Below are positions 9,401 to 20,064 of a stretch of 25,000 nucleotides of DNA, piece after piece. Below the pieces are notes generated by a model. It ran no database searches and was not told where the DNA came from. It was given only the letters and a program-made list of their open reading frames with translations. The stretch is from the NCBI GenBank assembly GCA_001586965.3, contig LUCW03001446.1:52501-77500 (forward strand), in the 5' to 3' direction. Made by a program: the position numbers and the translations under genes. The first letter of the stretch is position 1. Each line of letters starts with the position of its first letter. This DNA comes from Sphaeroforma sirkka (taxonomy: Eukaryota > Opisthokonta > Ichthyosporea > Ichthyophonida).

Positions 9401-12400
9401 GGTAACAGTACGTTTCGCATAGTAGACCTCTTCACGTAAATTCTCTATTTTGAACTGACAACATATCATCCTCAGGTGTAATACAGTCCAGTCGTGTCGG
9501 ATACAAGGCTCATGCCCGCAAATCAGACGCACTTCGCTTCCTCGATCAGGCTGAACTCGTCCAAAGCAAAGGTGTTTGCATATGCTCGATCTCAGTAGCC
9601 ACGGGGTAGCGTGCTTCTCGGGCGCAGTTTTATCAAACGTTGCTTGTAATCTCACTGGTATAGCGGCCAAAGAATAGTGAAACTGGAGTGTTCCCAGTTT
9701 GAGGATTCATGCAGTTATTCATTGAGTCTGAACCCATTTCAAATGACTAAGGCACATATCCTCTCACGGCCGTCTACTAGGTACGCAAACTATATTAAAG
9801 TTAAAATATGACGTAACGTCTCATGTTTGCACCTGCAAAGTTTGAGCTTGTGTAAGATAAACACCACGAGTCATGGGTCATGCCTGAAACGAGTATAATG
9901 CTCCATTACGTCGGTGGTACAAAACTCACTACCGTTATCAGAACATAGTACCTGGGGGGGGAAACCGAAGTCATTGTTCACGTGATAGCATAATTCTGCC
10001 ACTGTTTGTGGGACGATTTATTGTTCGTTATTGCATAAAAAGATATAGTACAGAAAGCCACACATAAGAAATGAACCAGATATATACATAGCCAGCATGT
10101 TTGGATTCGCGGAGTTTAACCAAATCGATTCATATATTTCGGCGCATAAAATTTAGTTTCTAAAATCACTTTTTTATGTGCCCAACCGTATCAGTAGATC
10201 TGTCTTCTTTTCAAATCAGTACAGCTATCGGTATACTTCACACGTATGGTTTCTTTTCTTGTGCCGGGTGATCAAGCCTTGCTCAACGAATAGCCATTTA
10301 TAAGTATGCTCATAAACTCGATGCGTTAAATTATGTGATAATTTAACCTCTACCTGAGCTCCTCTAAGTCAGTCAGATTCTGCGTAACGCTGGCTGATGA
10401 ACCATAGTCCTGTTGGAAAGTGGGCAATTCAGTCTCAGGAGGGTAGAGTCCTGAGATACATAATTAACAACATTGATTATTGAAGTATCTTCTTTCAGTT
10501 GTTTCGCAACCTGCCTGGCTGTTCATTTAAGCAGCGCTACGATAGTTGAGTGCGAGCTTCATCTCTTAGAGTTTTGAGCGTCTTTGAACCAAGCGGCCTT
10601 AGCTGTTCATACGTACAACGATCTAATGCCGTTTCAATCTGGCATTAATTGACTGCAATCTTGTTGGGTGCATGATGTGTTGTACGAGTCTCGAGCTTGT
10701 GTTCAAACTACTTAGAAGCTTAGCTCAGTATTCGGTTGACGGTTTCCACTTCGTGAATATATGCAGGACCGGATGCGACAAACTATGGTGTAAACTCAAG
10801 GTGTCTTCTTTAATAGAGAATGATCCCTGATACAAGAACGTGTTTGTTTCAAGTGTCAGACATGTAAATAGGTTTACCTTGGAGCCATATTAATTAAATC
10901 ACGTATCCATAGGTCGGAGTGTAGATAAGGGACAACACACAGCGTAATGGTAGATTTACTTAATATTACACATAATTTAACAACCAGCGATAGTTCTACA
11001 AGTGGGCTAAACTTCACACATTATGCTTTGATAAATTCAAGCTGAATTGCACACCTTTTGGATGAGTCACCCATCTATATTCAAAACCCGGTTTCTAGTG
11101 TTCTGGCCAGCGCCATCATGCCGTGTTAATAGTAAAACACCTGTTCAATCTTATTTAGGAGGTTAGACCAAGAAATATTTAGAACATCACCAAATAGCGT
11201 TTGTTGCCAGTCCAATTTACTACATTACACTCTGTTTTTGCACAAGTCACGAAGTTTTCTAAGAGATAATAATTATTTTTGAAATGCTTGTTATTATTCT
11301 TGTTCGATTGTAATGTATTTACTTGACATGGCAGCCCAATCTTGTGTGAATACTAGTACATATCACCTTAAGCATGTTGAAGACTATGCATTACCACATG
11401 GCGACAGTAAATGTACATCCTGTGCTTTTCTGTAACAATGTACTACATTAACTCACTATATCACGTGAGCGTATAGCACGAAGGGTGATTACTTATCACA
11501 TTTATTACTACCTGCTCCTAAATTGTATGTAGCGCGGTTTACCATTTATCACCATGTAGCCTACAACACCGCTCGATCTGAAGCAAACGCAACTGTGCTG
11601 TTCAGAATGGGACACCATCCACAGGGTATGAATGCATGGGTGCGTCCATTACTTTAATACTTTTTGACTCAGTTTAAATGCATCATCACATTCGATTAGT
11701 CCAAAGCTTTCGCAAGCTGGCCTTTGTAGCAGCCAGGTGACGGAAAGGCTTTAACTTACAAGAAAGATTTTAAAAATGAATCCGGGAGAAGAAGATAACA
11801 AACCCAATAATAACAGAGTTCACATCTCTTCCAGTATTGGTGTTGATAAAATCCATGAGAAACATACACTTGCCAGTGATCAATTTTACCCATGCTGCAG
11901 ATATATTCCTTTATAGCATACGCATAGTGCATTTGCTATCAAAACAAAAGAACACTTGTCATCTTTAATCTTACAGTCGATTAATTTTAATTTTTTGTAC
12001 GGGATTATTTAACGAGTTTATCATGTTCATGCTGCTTTAATTTGTAAAGATAAATCCATTTACTTATATAAATAGACTGATACGTTATAATGACAGGTCC
12101 GCAAATAGTTCCAGCATAATGCTTATTGGAAGAAAAGAAGGCAACATAGTGTATAGCTATTCAGCATGCATACATGTTAAACTGGTAATGTCTTTCTTCA
12201 CCTTAAATGGCAACAAAAATACTTCCTATGATCTATCATATATTCAGTAGTTGATGAATGCAGCTTTAAGTCTATCTTGGAAAAGATAGTCGCACCTCCA
12301 TTTTGCGTAGTATCTCGCTTTTTTTTTTTTTTTTTATCTTGAGTGTAAGGGAAAAACTATGTTGCGGAATTAGTGGCTTTGATATGAGCGACGTTTCTAG

Positions 12401-13391
12401 TACTACATTTGTTTTAATAAACGTTGAATCAGAGTTATATTGATCGAACCGCTATAGAGATACTTTACATAACTGGGGTTGTATCATGAAATGTGATTTC
12501 AATCGACATCTGTCATAACATATATTCGATTTAGCAGTTTTGACAACGTTCGTGTATCTCCAAGTTACGTAGTTGGGTGTGAAGGCACACTTTAACTTGT
12601 GGAGAAGTCGACGTTTGTTAAGTCAAGTCTAACATACTCCATTACAGCAATTTTAAACATACACCAGTCAGTGATTGGTATGTTCCTGTAGGCGTGATAT
12701 ATTGAGTCTGGTAATTATATCGGTGAAGTCAAGAATAATTATCCTTTGCTTCACCTTCCGAGGTTTGTGGTATGATTTAACATATTAGTATCATCTGACT
12801 GATTGGTTATTCGGGCCCAGCTCATTATATAGCATTCAGTGAATGTTAATACAGAAACTGAGAAAGATCAGTCATGTATATAATTAAATCGTATTTCTTG
12901 ATTACATGTCAGTAACGATTACGCTGATGCTTCACCTCTTCTATCTGACTAGCATTAAGTGTATGCATAGTCATTGGCTTGTCTTCCGCAAGTAGTAACT
13001 TTGCTATTTCCCAAGACAAAGTAAGTATGTTTCGTACATGGACAGCCATACATACATATAGCGTTAGCTACTGGCGTGAGATAGCAGAGACTTCGTAGCC
13101 CCTGATCAAATAGGGGCAAGCCATAACTTTTTCTCCATTTACGAAAAAACTGCTTGAAAGATCCGTTCATCTCCTCTTGGTATAGATTTTATTGACACAT
13201 TTTCTCATAATCTCACTCTAGTGCAACATATGGTACATATCGTCAGTGCTTAATATTGGACGTATGGCGTCCCTTGCAATCCTTCTTATGCCAACCGTTA
13301 GTAATATGCAATGTAAAACACATTCTTCATAGCGTCCATAAACTACATCAAGTCTGAAAATACTACTTAACTTGCTACTCAGTATATGCTA
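9401..13391 (+). mobile_element. heavily decayed LTR retroelement interior
   Basis: Four kilobases without a credible gene. The best coding trace is a plus-strand stretch at about 11548-11640 reading HHVAYNTARSEANATVLF then RMGHHPQG, which matches the end of the integrase catalytic core in Ty3-type elements (aYN...H...PF...YG..P). A Cys-x2-Cys trace with nearby His (about 11370-11430) could be its zinc-binding part. At 9788 onward CAAACTATATTAAA...AGCTTGTGTAAGAT again resembles the LTR-like family in minus orientation. With the plus-oriented LTR-like segment at 13392-13612 this suggests a plus-strand element. It is broken in many places and old. Confidence 0.4.
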
Positions 13392-13612
13392 CACATCTAG
13401 CCTTATGAACATTTAGTACATCTAGTGAAAATTATTTAATTAAGAACAGCTAGTGGTACGTCCAGTGTGATCGAGGATATTAAAGCTCTTACCAAGAGTC
13501 AGTCCCGATCATTCTTACACAAGCTACCACTGCTAAATCCTAACTGACATAAATCGTATTTTTGGTTTATATAACATAGTTTAAAACATAGAAATATCCA
13601 TCGAAGTTTACA
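13392..13612 (+). mobile_element. LTR-like fossil segment, copy 3 (inverted)
   Basis: The reverse complement of this segment closely matches 6541-6755: TGTAAACTTCGATGGA, GTCAGTTAGGATTTAGCAG, GGTAGCTTGTGTAAGAATGA, TCGGGACTG and ATAATTTTCACTAGA.GTACTA are shared. It ends ...AAGTTTACA at 13612, where the family resemblance stops. In plus orientation it would be the LTR at the 3' end of the decayed element to its left. Confidence 0.55.
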
Positions 13613-14640
13613 GTTGGAAGGCGCCTGGGCCCAAGTATCGAACTATTATGCAAGAGAAGAGAGTGGATTCAAATAACAATATTTACAATACACTCACACA
13701 TGTTGAGTACAATGTGGAAAGACTATAGTTAATACTTAAGTCGCACACAGTACGGGAGGGCATCTTTTTGGTTCGACCTAAGGATGGCCTCAACCTTACT
13801 GACAATTTCAAAAGGTAGTATATTGTATTCTGCGACTTAAATACATTGTTAGGGTTGAGGCCATCCTTTCTAAAAACAAAAGTGCGGTTAATGAAATCTC
13901 AGAACAGGACAAAATCCATTAGTTCTGAAATTTACAACAGAACGGGACAAATCCAAATTCAACTTTGTTTTAAAAATACAGTGCAATTGTGCAAACCAAA
14001 CGATCATATTTTACATAACCTTTTCTTCTTCTCTTGTTGTATAATCTAGAAGGCTATGAAACGATATTATTTTATGTTTATGTATAGAAAATTGATACTT
14101 GTGTAGTTGTTTTTTTGCGGTGTACACGCAAAGTCGCCTTATGTGGGCCCATAGATATCAACCCTACCTTTGCGAATGGACCGGATGCGGTTTTGGACAC
14201 GGGTTCGGGCGTTGATAGTTATATAGTGACGGGTGTCGTATAGACAAAATCCCCGCGTGCTCTGCAGAATAATCGTACTAAAAACCAGCAGGAAATGTTG
14301 TCAAGGCCAACGAATCCTGAATCCAAGGAACAATTTGTTCAATTCGGAAGGATAGTTGTATCGATAAGAAAGAATTTGTAGTCAAAAAAACTTATTTGTT
14401 CAGCTAGTTTTTATAAATAAATAGAATGAGTGCTAAAAAAAATGTATCTATAAAATACTATTTTGTAATTTGTTTTTGAACAAAAGTACAGTCTACGGAT
14501 GATACTTGGACGTGGAGTAATTAATTATTATATCCCTGTGCTCTTGTATTTCGTCAAAAATGTTTTCACTATTGTTCGGACTTTTTATTTTAGGCAGTTT
14601 TTTTTAGTAGTCATTATCCACTAGTTACTCTACATATCCA
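13613..14640. other. non-coding stretch with interleaved inverted repeats
   Basis: I see no gene. At 13733-13868 there are two interleaved inverted-repeat pairs, described separately. A short plus-strand stretch near 14160-14240 reads DAVLDTGSGVDSYIVTG, which recalls an aspartic-protease active site of a retroelement; it is too short to be more than a possible trace. The remainder is AT-rich with poly-T/poly-A runs. Confidence 0.4.
13733..13868. repeat. two interleaved inverted repeats
   Basis: Pair A: TACTTAAGTCGCA at 13733-13745 and its inverse at 13831-13843 (12 of 13). Pair B: AAGGATGGCCTCAACCTTA at 13780-13798 and its inverse at 13850-13868 (18 of 19). The order A, B, A', B' means the pairs cross rather than nest. 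Pair B could be the ends of an 89-bp hairpin-type element; no clear target duplication flanks it. Confidence 0.6.
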
Positions 14641-14880
14641 GTGTCTCTCTCTCGAGAGTCCGATCACTCGATAAGGCAATAATTGGCTTTTTCTCTCCAG
14701 TCTCGAGCTATGTCGAGCTCTTACATAGTCTCGAACTTTGACTCTCAACTCGAGACTCGAGAGTCTGTCACGACTCGCGACTCGCGAGTCGCGAGACTCG
14801 AGTCGTCACCAGAGTCTCAAACTTCAGACTCTCAGAGTCAGGTGCTCACGGCAGTCAGGCAGGGGAGAGTCAGACGGCAG
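14641..14880. repeat. GAGTC/CTCGAG palindrome-rich tract
   Basis: Dozens of overlapping GAGTC, GACTC, CTCGAG and CTCGCGA words occur, including a perfect 22-bp palindrome at 14774-14795. The open frame that passes through (14683-14928) is a by-product of this repeat and is Ser/Arg-rich with no domain. Similar but weaker word repetition (CCAGAGTCC) recurs at about 17500-17560. Confidence 0.7.
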
Positions 14881-15454
14881 CGGGTCATGAATGTTTTTAT
14901 TGTTTCGGGGTTTCAAAAGCATTTTTAGTACTCACTCAGCATACTGAGCTCTTTTTTAAAAATAGAGGCGAGAGACCACTCTAGAGGGTATTTCTTTTTT
15001 TAACTAATTAAAAAAAAACCCTTTTTTAAAAAATAAATCGTTGTAGGGCGTAGGCTATAGGGCCGTAGCCCCCGTAGGCCGTAAACTGTAGACTGTAGAG
15101 TGTAGAGCAGTTCATAGTTTACGACTCCACGACGCTACGTATTATATTAAAAAAAAATACTGAAAGGTATAGCAAGAGCAAAATTTAGCGGTGAAATTAT
15201 GTTTTTAAATATTGGATTTATAAAAAAACAAATAAAACACCGCTTGTGTCGGTGGGAAACTATAAGCATGAAAATATAAAGTGCTATTTTTAAAGAAATG
15301 ATTTTAAACGCCTAATAACTACAAATTGGCTACGATTGGTTATGAATTGAAATGATATTTTATTTTATTTTATGACATGTGATTTATTTATAGTTTTGGC
15401 AGATATATAATTCAATCACAATCGATTAATTTGAACTGAACATCCATCACTACC
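14881..15454. other. AT-rich non-coding stretch with GTAG-word repeat
   Basis: No gene is visible. At about 15040-15120 short words such as CCGTAG, CTGTAGA and GTGTAGAG recur in both orientations, giving a small low-complexity patch. The rest is AT-rich with A and T runs. Confidence 0.5.
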
Positions 15455-15458
15455 GTTA

Positions 15459-15811
15459 GGCTAAGCTCAATAAGTTATAGGGTACGGGATACAAGTTCCA
15501 ACTTAACAAATGTCAACTTTTTTTGATTTTGAAAGTTATAACTTTTATTCAGGACAAATCACTTTTAAAACAAAGTTATTTTGGAAACTGCACTCAATAA
15601 GCTATCCGATCGTTGAAAATTTTAGGCCGCGTAATTGATAATAGGCAGTCAAAAGAGATTGAGCGTTCCAGTTCTGACGAATGTCACCGAGTGACCTGGA
15701 AATGCACATATCATACATGAACGTGTACTATTGAGATATAAAAGTTACAACTTTATAATGTTTATTCGAGGCAAAATAAAAGTTACAACTTTTAACGCAT
15801 TGAGCTTAGCC
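15459..15811. mobile_element. Tourist-like (PIF/Harbinger-type) MITE
   Basis: A 353-bp non-coding element has 13-bp terminal inverted repeats GGCTAAGCTCAAT (15459-15471) and ATTGAGCTTAGCC (15799-15811). It is flanked by GTTA on both sides (15455-15458 and 15812-15815), which contains the TTA target duplication typical of PIF/Harbinger elements. Inside, the palindromic word AAAGTT-Y-AACTTT occurs three times (15532-15546, 15741-15754, 15779-15794). With no transposase frame it must have moved by using an enzyme encoded elsewhere. Confidence 0.75.
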
Positions 15812-15815
15812 GTTA

Positions 15816-16090
15816 GGGCTTCGGCGGAAACACATGTAGCTACTGAACGAAGAATAAATTGCACATCGATCCAATGCGGGATCGACTTTTTTTAATATAT
15901 CTTATTTAGCTATTTTTTGCCGTATTGCAATTAGATTTGGTGTCAAGCGTGTTGTTGTGCTTTGAACAATTCATCGTCCGATGTTTTGTTCTTGAAAAAC
16001 AAAAACAAATAAGGTAGAATAGGCCATAAATAGGGTCATACCTTCTAAAGTACAGAATAGGGCCTTTTTTCTCTTCAAATGTGTAGCATG
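15816..16090. other. spacer between two MITE-like elements
   Basis: AT-rich sequence with no gene. The small minus-strand open frame 15971-16159 has no recognisable domain and runs into the neighbouring element's terminal repeat. Confidence 0.5.
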
Positions 16091-16835
16091 GTGCACAGCA
16101 GTAAGAACCAGGTCGATCCCAGGGCCCACATACTGGGGGTCACAATTTTTTCTATTCACCTAAAATTGATTTTGAGAGCAGTTTTGGGCTCTGTGCAACC
16201 TATAGATCAATAGTATTCGGCTAATTTTTGATGCAAATCATAGAAATTTTTTTTTGTTCAGCCAAAATGTCGTTTCACAATCCGGGGGTTTTGGAGCGAT
16301 GTATTGGCTATCACACGCAATCCCAACGGTGACAACCTAAAAACTCGACGGCTTTGACCAAGGTCTTTCGATCCCAATGTCTAAGTCAAAATTCTACGGG
16401 ATAGAGATTTTACCATCGAAAGCGCAGCTGTAGAGTCCTATCGAGGCCCCCAAGAGGCCCCCGAGGGATCCTAAATGAAATTTTGCTTCAAAAAATAGAA
16501 CATACTTTTGTGGGTCCGTCCCGTGTGTGACTGAACAATGTGTGTGTGTGTTGAGTGAAAGTGGGGGGGAAAGGGTGAGTTCTTAACTACAAATCGGATC
16601 GGTCTCCGCGGCGCCCTAGACGTGTTTTTTCATGTGTATTCGAAGCCGAAGAAGTCCATTTTACCTAATATAAACATAGGGCCACTACATCTCCAGAATG
16701 TCGTTTTTGGAAACTCATCGGTTTTGGCATTATTGCTAAAAGCAACCATTCATTTTGGAAAAAAATGAACGGCTAGTTTTGAAATATTTAGAGGTGAAAA
16801 TCACGATGAACGACCAGGTTCTTACTGCTGTGCAC
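16091..16835. mobile_element. non-autonomous DNA transposon with 25-bp terminal inverted repeats
   Basis: The 25 bases at 16091-16115 (GTGCACAGCAGTAAGAACC...) are repeated in inverted form at 16811-16835 with one mismatch. The 745-bp interior has no open frame of note. The outermost six bases, GTGCAC, are themselves palindromic, so the true end could be GTGCAC, or CAGCAGTAAG with a TGCA target duplication. This leaves the superfamily open (a hAT-like CAG start is possible, but no 8-bp duplication is seen). The interior has G/C-rich patches (AGGCCCCC repeats near 16442-16465, GTGTGTGTGTG near 16541). Confidence 0.65.
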
Positions 16836-17960
16836 TATAGGAACTTGGAAGGCAGGAAGTGACAGAATTAGGAATTTTCAAAGTAAGTTCCGATTTGAAT
16901 CGTGGAAGAGAACACAAGGTGTTGGAATTTGGAAAGCAGACAGAAATTATTTATTGCAACACCATCATGATGATTGATGGGAGGAATACGATTTGAAATT
17001 ATTTAGAAATCGGGACGTGGATCACAATTTGGGATTGAGGTACATAATCGGACTTCTGTGTTTCACATTTAACTTATTAGGGGCAATTTCAGGGGGTGCT
17101 TTTTAAAATATTTTACTCATTTCGTAATCATCGATGTATGGTGTCCCTCTCCGCTACTCCTGGTATCACGTCGTGTTTTCTGTATTCGTCCTCTCTATAT
17201 TCAATTATTCATGTACTGGGTCTCAAATGGGCAAAAAAGGAACGCTTTATTCCTTATCTGGAATAAAAATAAAAAACCTTTTGGGAACTTTTTTATTTTT
17301 AAAAAACAATTAACACTTGTATATATTTCTAAATTGTGTTTTTTTTTAAAAACAAAACAAATTCAAGTTCATACATATTGTACTTTTTTATTATTTTAAA
17401 AAAATAGTACATATGATGCGACACATGTCACATCAGTGACATCACGCATGTGTCGTTCACCACAGGGCCCAGGGCCCAGGGCCCAGGCGAGTATTGCCCA
17501 GCACTCCAGAGTCCAGAATTCCAAACTCCAGAGTCTCAGAAAAACTCCTGGACTCTGTCTATTGTTTTTCTAAATTATAGTGAATTCAAACCTGCTACAG
17601 TCAGTCCTACACCGAGCTAATATGCTAAAATTTCTAATATGGGAATCAACTATGAAGCGGGAGATTCAACGTAAATGCTCCGAAAATTCTGCCAATAGGA
17701 GTGGCGGTACAGAAATGGATTTATTCTCACCCTTTGGGTTAGTGGTTGTTACGCAAGTTCCAGTCAGCAGTGCTGCCAGTTCAGCACGCAGCAGTGTGTT
17801 CGTCACTGTCATGGGTGTCAGAGTTCCAGTTCAGACTTCAGACTGTCATCATCTGCACATTTTTAGTTTTGGACTTTTGGACATTGATGAGTACGAATAT
17901 ATATGTATGTATATCTATATCTATATGTTTTTTTTTATTAGCTAGACAGTGACGGGATAG
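16836..17960. other. AT-rich intergenic DNA with short repeats
   Basis: No gene is recognised. The stretch has long A/T runs (17200-17400), a small hairpin cluster at about 17411-17456 (CGACACATG ... CATGTGTCG enclosing TGTCAC ATCA GTGACA), a 7-bp GGGCCCA tandem at 17464-17487 and GAGTC/CCAGAGTC words to 17560. The open frame 17580-17945 is Ser/Val-rich, ends in an Ile-Tyr run encoded by a TA repeat, and is not credible. Confidence 0.5.
17464..17487. repeat. GGGCCCA tandem repeat
   Basis: Three and a half copies of a 7-bp unit, each containing the palindrome GGGCCC. It stands out in AT-rich surroundings. Confidence 0.8.
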
Positions 17961-18082
17961 GTCTAGACTCTCGAGACCTTAGGTGTTAAGAACGCGAGTA
18001 TTACAGTCCTGCACACATACTCACACATACTGACACAAGCACGCAGATACTTTACAGTTTCCACATCTACACATACGCGAAT

Positions 18083-19786
18083 ATGCACTATCCTGCTTCG
18101 GTGATCATAGCAGCAGCTGTTGCTGTGAATGCGCTTTCTATTCAAGATTCGATGGGAGCTCTTGTTCGCAGCGAAAGGCAAACAGATGGTAACTACTGTG
18201 AATTTGGCATGAGTTATATCTGTGATTCTACTAAGAATGCGCTCGAGTGTGAATACGAGACATATCCTTTCGACGAGTGTAATGAGTATTGTGCTCGCGT
18301 GTCTGATTTGCCATTTTGTGTATATGATAGTGTTGATGGTCCCATCACGGTCGTATCTGAACTGGAAAATGCAATGACCGCAGTGAGTGAAAACGAAGCG
18401 GCACACGACGGTGATCTGCAAGAATCGTCTGACTACACGGAAACGGATATAAATATTGATGCCAATGAGTTAGAAGAAAACGAACCACTAATGTCGGATG
18501 AGTTTTCAATGCCTGAAGAATCAGATATACTGGAGGCCATAGATATAAGCGATCTGGAAGATATTGATGTGGAGGAAGGTATGGATAACGGGGGGAACGC
18601 TGACGAGTCTACTAAGGCAGCGGAAGATCTTGTTGAGGGTATACAGCAAAGTACTACGGATACCGAAGCCTCCACATCTACCGAACTAGATCTACCAGAA
18701 CTGTCTGAGAATCTACCTATTCTACCAGCTCAGGAGAGCGAGACCATGATTGAGAGTGAAAGTGTGGAGGTTGGCATGAGCGCTGCAACGCCAGCGGAGA
18801 GTGTAGATGGGAGTGGAAACAGCCATATGGAAACGAGTACGGGGATGACAGCGATGATCGAGGCGGAGACTGATGATCTGTTCCTTGGAACTGTATATAA
18901 TTCATTAGAGAGCTCGGCGGTGAGTACTTCCATGGAGATGGCTACTGAGGGAGAAACTGACACCCATATACTTTCACCTGTTGAAAAAGCTGTGGGAATT
19001 TCTGATGGTGGTTATGATAAAGAGACGTTCTCTGGCAACGTGGTCGACGAAGAAGTTGTCAACGAGGAAGTTTCCACACACAGATGTTTCGAAGGACCCT
19101 CTTTCGTAAGTTGATATAGTAGTTTTTTACGTCGAGCTATTTCTCAATTTAGTGGTAATTTTGTGTAGTCCAGTAGTCTCCATCTCTCGTTTTGTTCGCC
19201 ATGTTTTTTTGCCCTTTATAGTTTGCCGTTCGGGAAAGCGATGCTGAGAAGTGAAAAGTCTGTCTGCGTTTGATTTGTGCATATTCGATGTGATTGTGAT
19301 CGTGATCGATAATCACTCTTCTTTTTTGAACACGCACGCACATCGTTCTGACATGTAATACTATGAGCTTTCTCGTTCATGTTATCGGAGTGATTAATGA
19401 ATCAATCACTTAGCTATAATATACCCTATAGTCTACGAGTGTTCCCGCGGACTGTATAGCTTGTGTCAGTGGACTTTGGCATATTGCATTGAAAAATCCC
19501 GGTAAAATTACGGAATGTGTCTGTGGTGACCCTGTACGTACAGTGTTGGAAATCTTGGATTTAAGATTACTACAGTATGTTTATATATATATATATATAT
19601 ATATATGCATATATATATATATATATCGAACCTCGGTGCCGCATGAACGTATTTCACTTTCTGGGTTTGCTGAACATGTGCAGATTTCTAAACAGGTTAT
19701 CCATACTGTTTCAGTTGCAGTTAATCGCTATTATCAGTTTCTACCGATTTATAGCGTTTAATGGTGTTTTAAGACTGGTTCCAATG

Positions 19787-19877
<91 letters not shown>

Positions 19878-20064
19878 TATGCATATACATATGCACACAT
19901 AGACATAAAAATGCTGTTGACAACTTCTTTTTATTTGATTGATTCAACAGTATTGTGCCAGCTTCGCCAACGCCGAACTATGTGGTTACACCGTTGGAAA
20001 CTGCAGCCTGTACTGCAACCCTGGTTGGTATCCCGAACTATCAAAAGGCGAAGTCTGTGCGTAG
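18083..20064 (+). CDS. secreted protein with two six-cysteine modules and acidic spacer
   Basis: Two exons, 18083-19105 and 19951-20064, joined in phase 0 across an 845-base intron (donor TTC|GTAAGT, acceptor TTCAACAG|TAT), give 378 residues. The start ATG has A at -3. Residues 1-17 are a signal peptide (hydrophobic VIIAAAVAV, likely cleavage after Val-Asn-Ala). Module 1 has Cys 39, 47, 56, 66, 70 and 79 (spacing 7, 8, 9, 3, 8). Module 2 has Cys 335, 343, 352, 359, 363 and 377 (spacing 7, 8, 6, 3, 13). Between them, about residues 80-330 are rich in Glu, Asp, Ser and Thr, with no Cys, and likely disordered or O-glycosylated. The second module forms only after splicing, since the intron falls between its first two cysteines. 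I know no family with this pattern. An extracellular or cell-surface binding role is inference. Confidence 0.75.
19581..19626. repeat. (TA)n microsatellite
   Basis: Alternating TA for about 46 bases with one GC interruption at 19607-19608. It lies in the intron of the secreted-protein gene. Open frames of Ile-Tyr crossing it are artefacts. Confidence 0.95.
19790..19874. repeat. (TA)n microsatellite, long uninterrupted
   Basis: More than 80 bases of pure alternating AT in the same intron. Length is likely to vary between individuals, and the tract could extrude as a cruciform. Confidence 0.95.

Larger units (their letters stand above)
19106..19950 (+). other. intron of the secreted-protein gene
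   Basis: It begins GTAAGT and ends TTGATTGATTCAACAG. Reading into it meets a stop two codons after the donor, whereas splicing completes a six-cysteine module. It carries two TA microsatellites. Confidence 0.75.

Noticed and set aside
13080-13110. Hairpin GCCCCT...AGGGGC as a terminator or RNA element
   Set aside because: The six-base stem is isolated, with no gene or T run next to it.
12955-13170. Minus-strand open frame of 71 codons
   Set aside because: No start context, no domain, inside decayed retroelement sequence; chance length for this base composition.
6541-13612. One large DNA transposon with TGTAAACTTC terminal inverted repeats and an integrase (Ginger-like)
   Set aside because: A third copy of the segment lies at 8843, the flanks show no matching target duplication, and gag-like fossils sit next to two of the copies, so separate LTR elements are more economical.
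17580-17945. Plus-strand open frames 17580-17945 and 17746-17952 just upstream of the secreted-protein gene
   Set aside because: Composition is driven by CAG/TCAG-like words and a TA repeat at the end, with no domain and no splice link to the next gene.
18433-18963. Minus-strand Ser-rich open frames
   Set aside because: Antisense shadow of the acidic Ser/Glu spacer in the secreted-protein gene.
19489-19942. Open frames with long Ile-Tyr runs
   Set aside because: They are translations of TA microsatellites in an intron.
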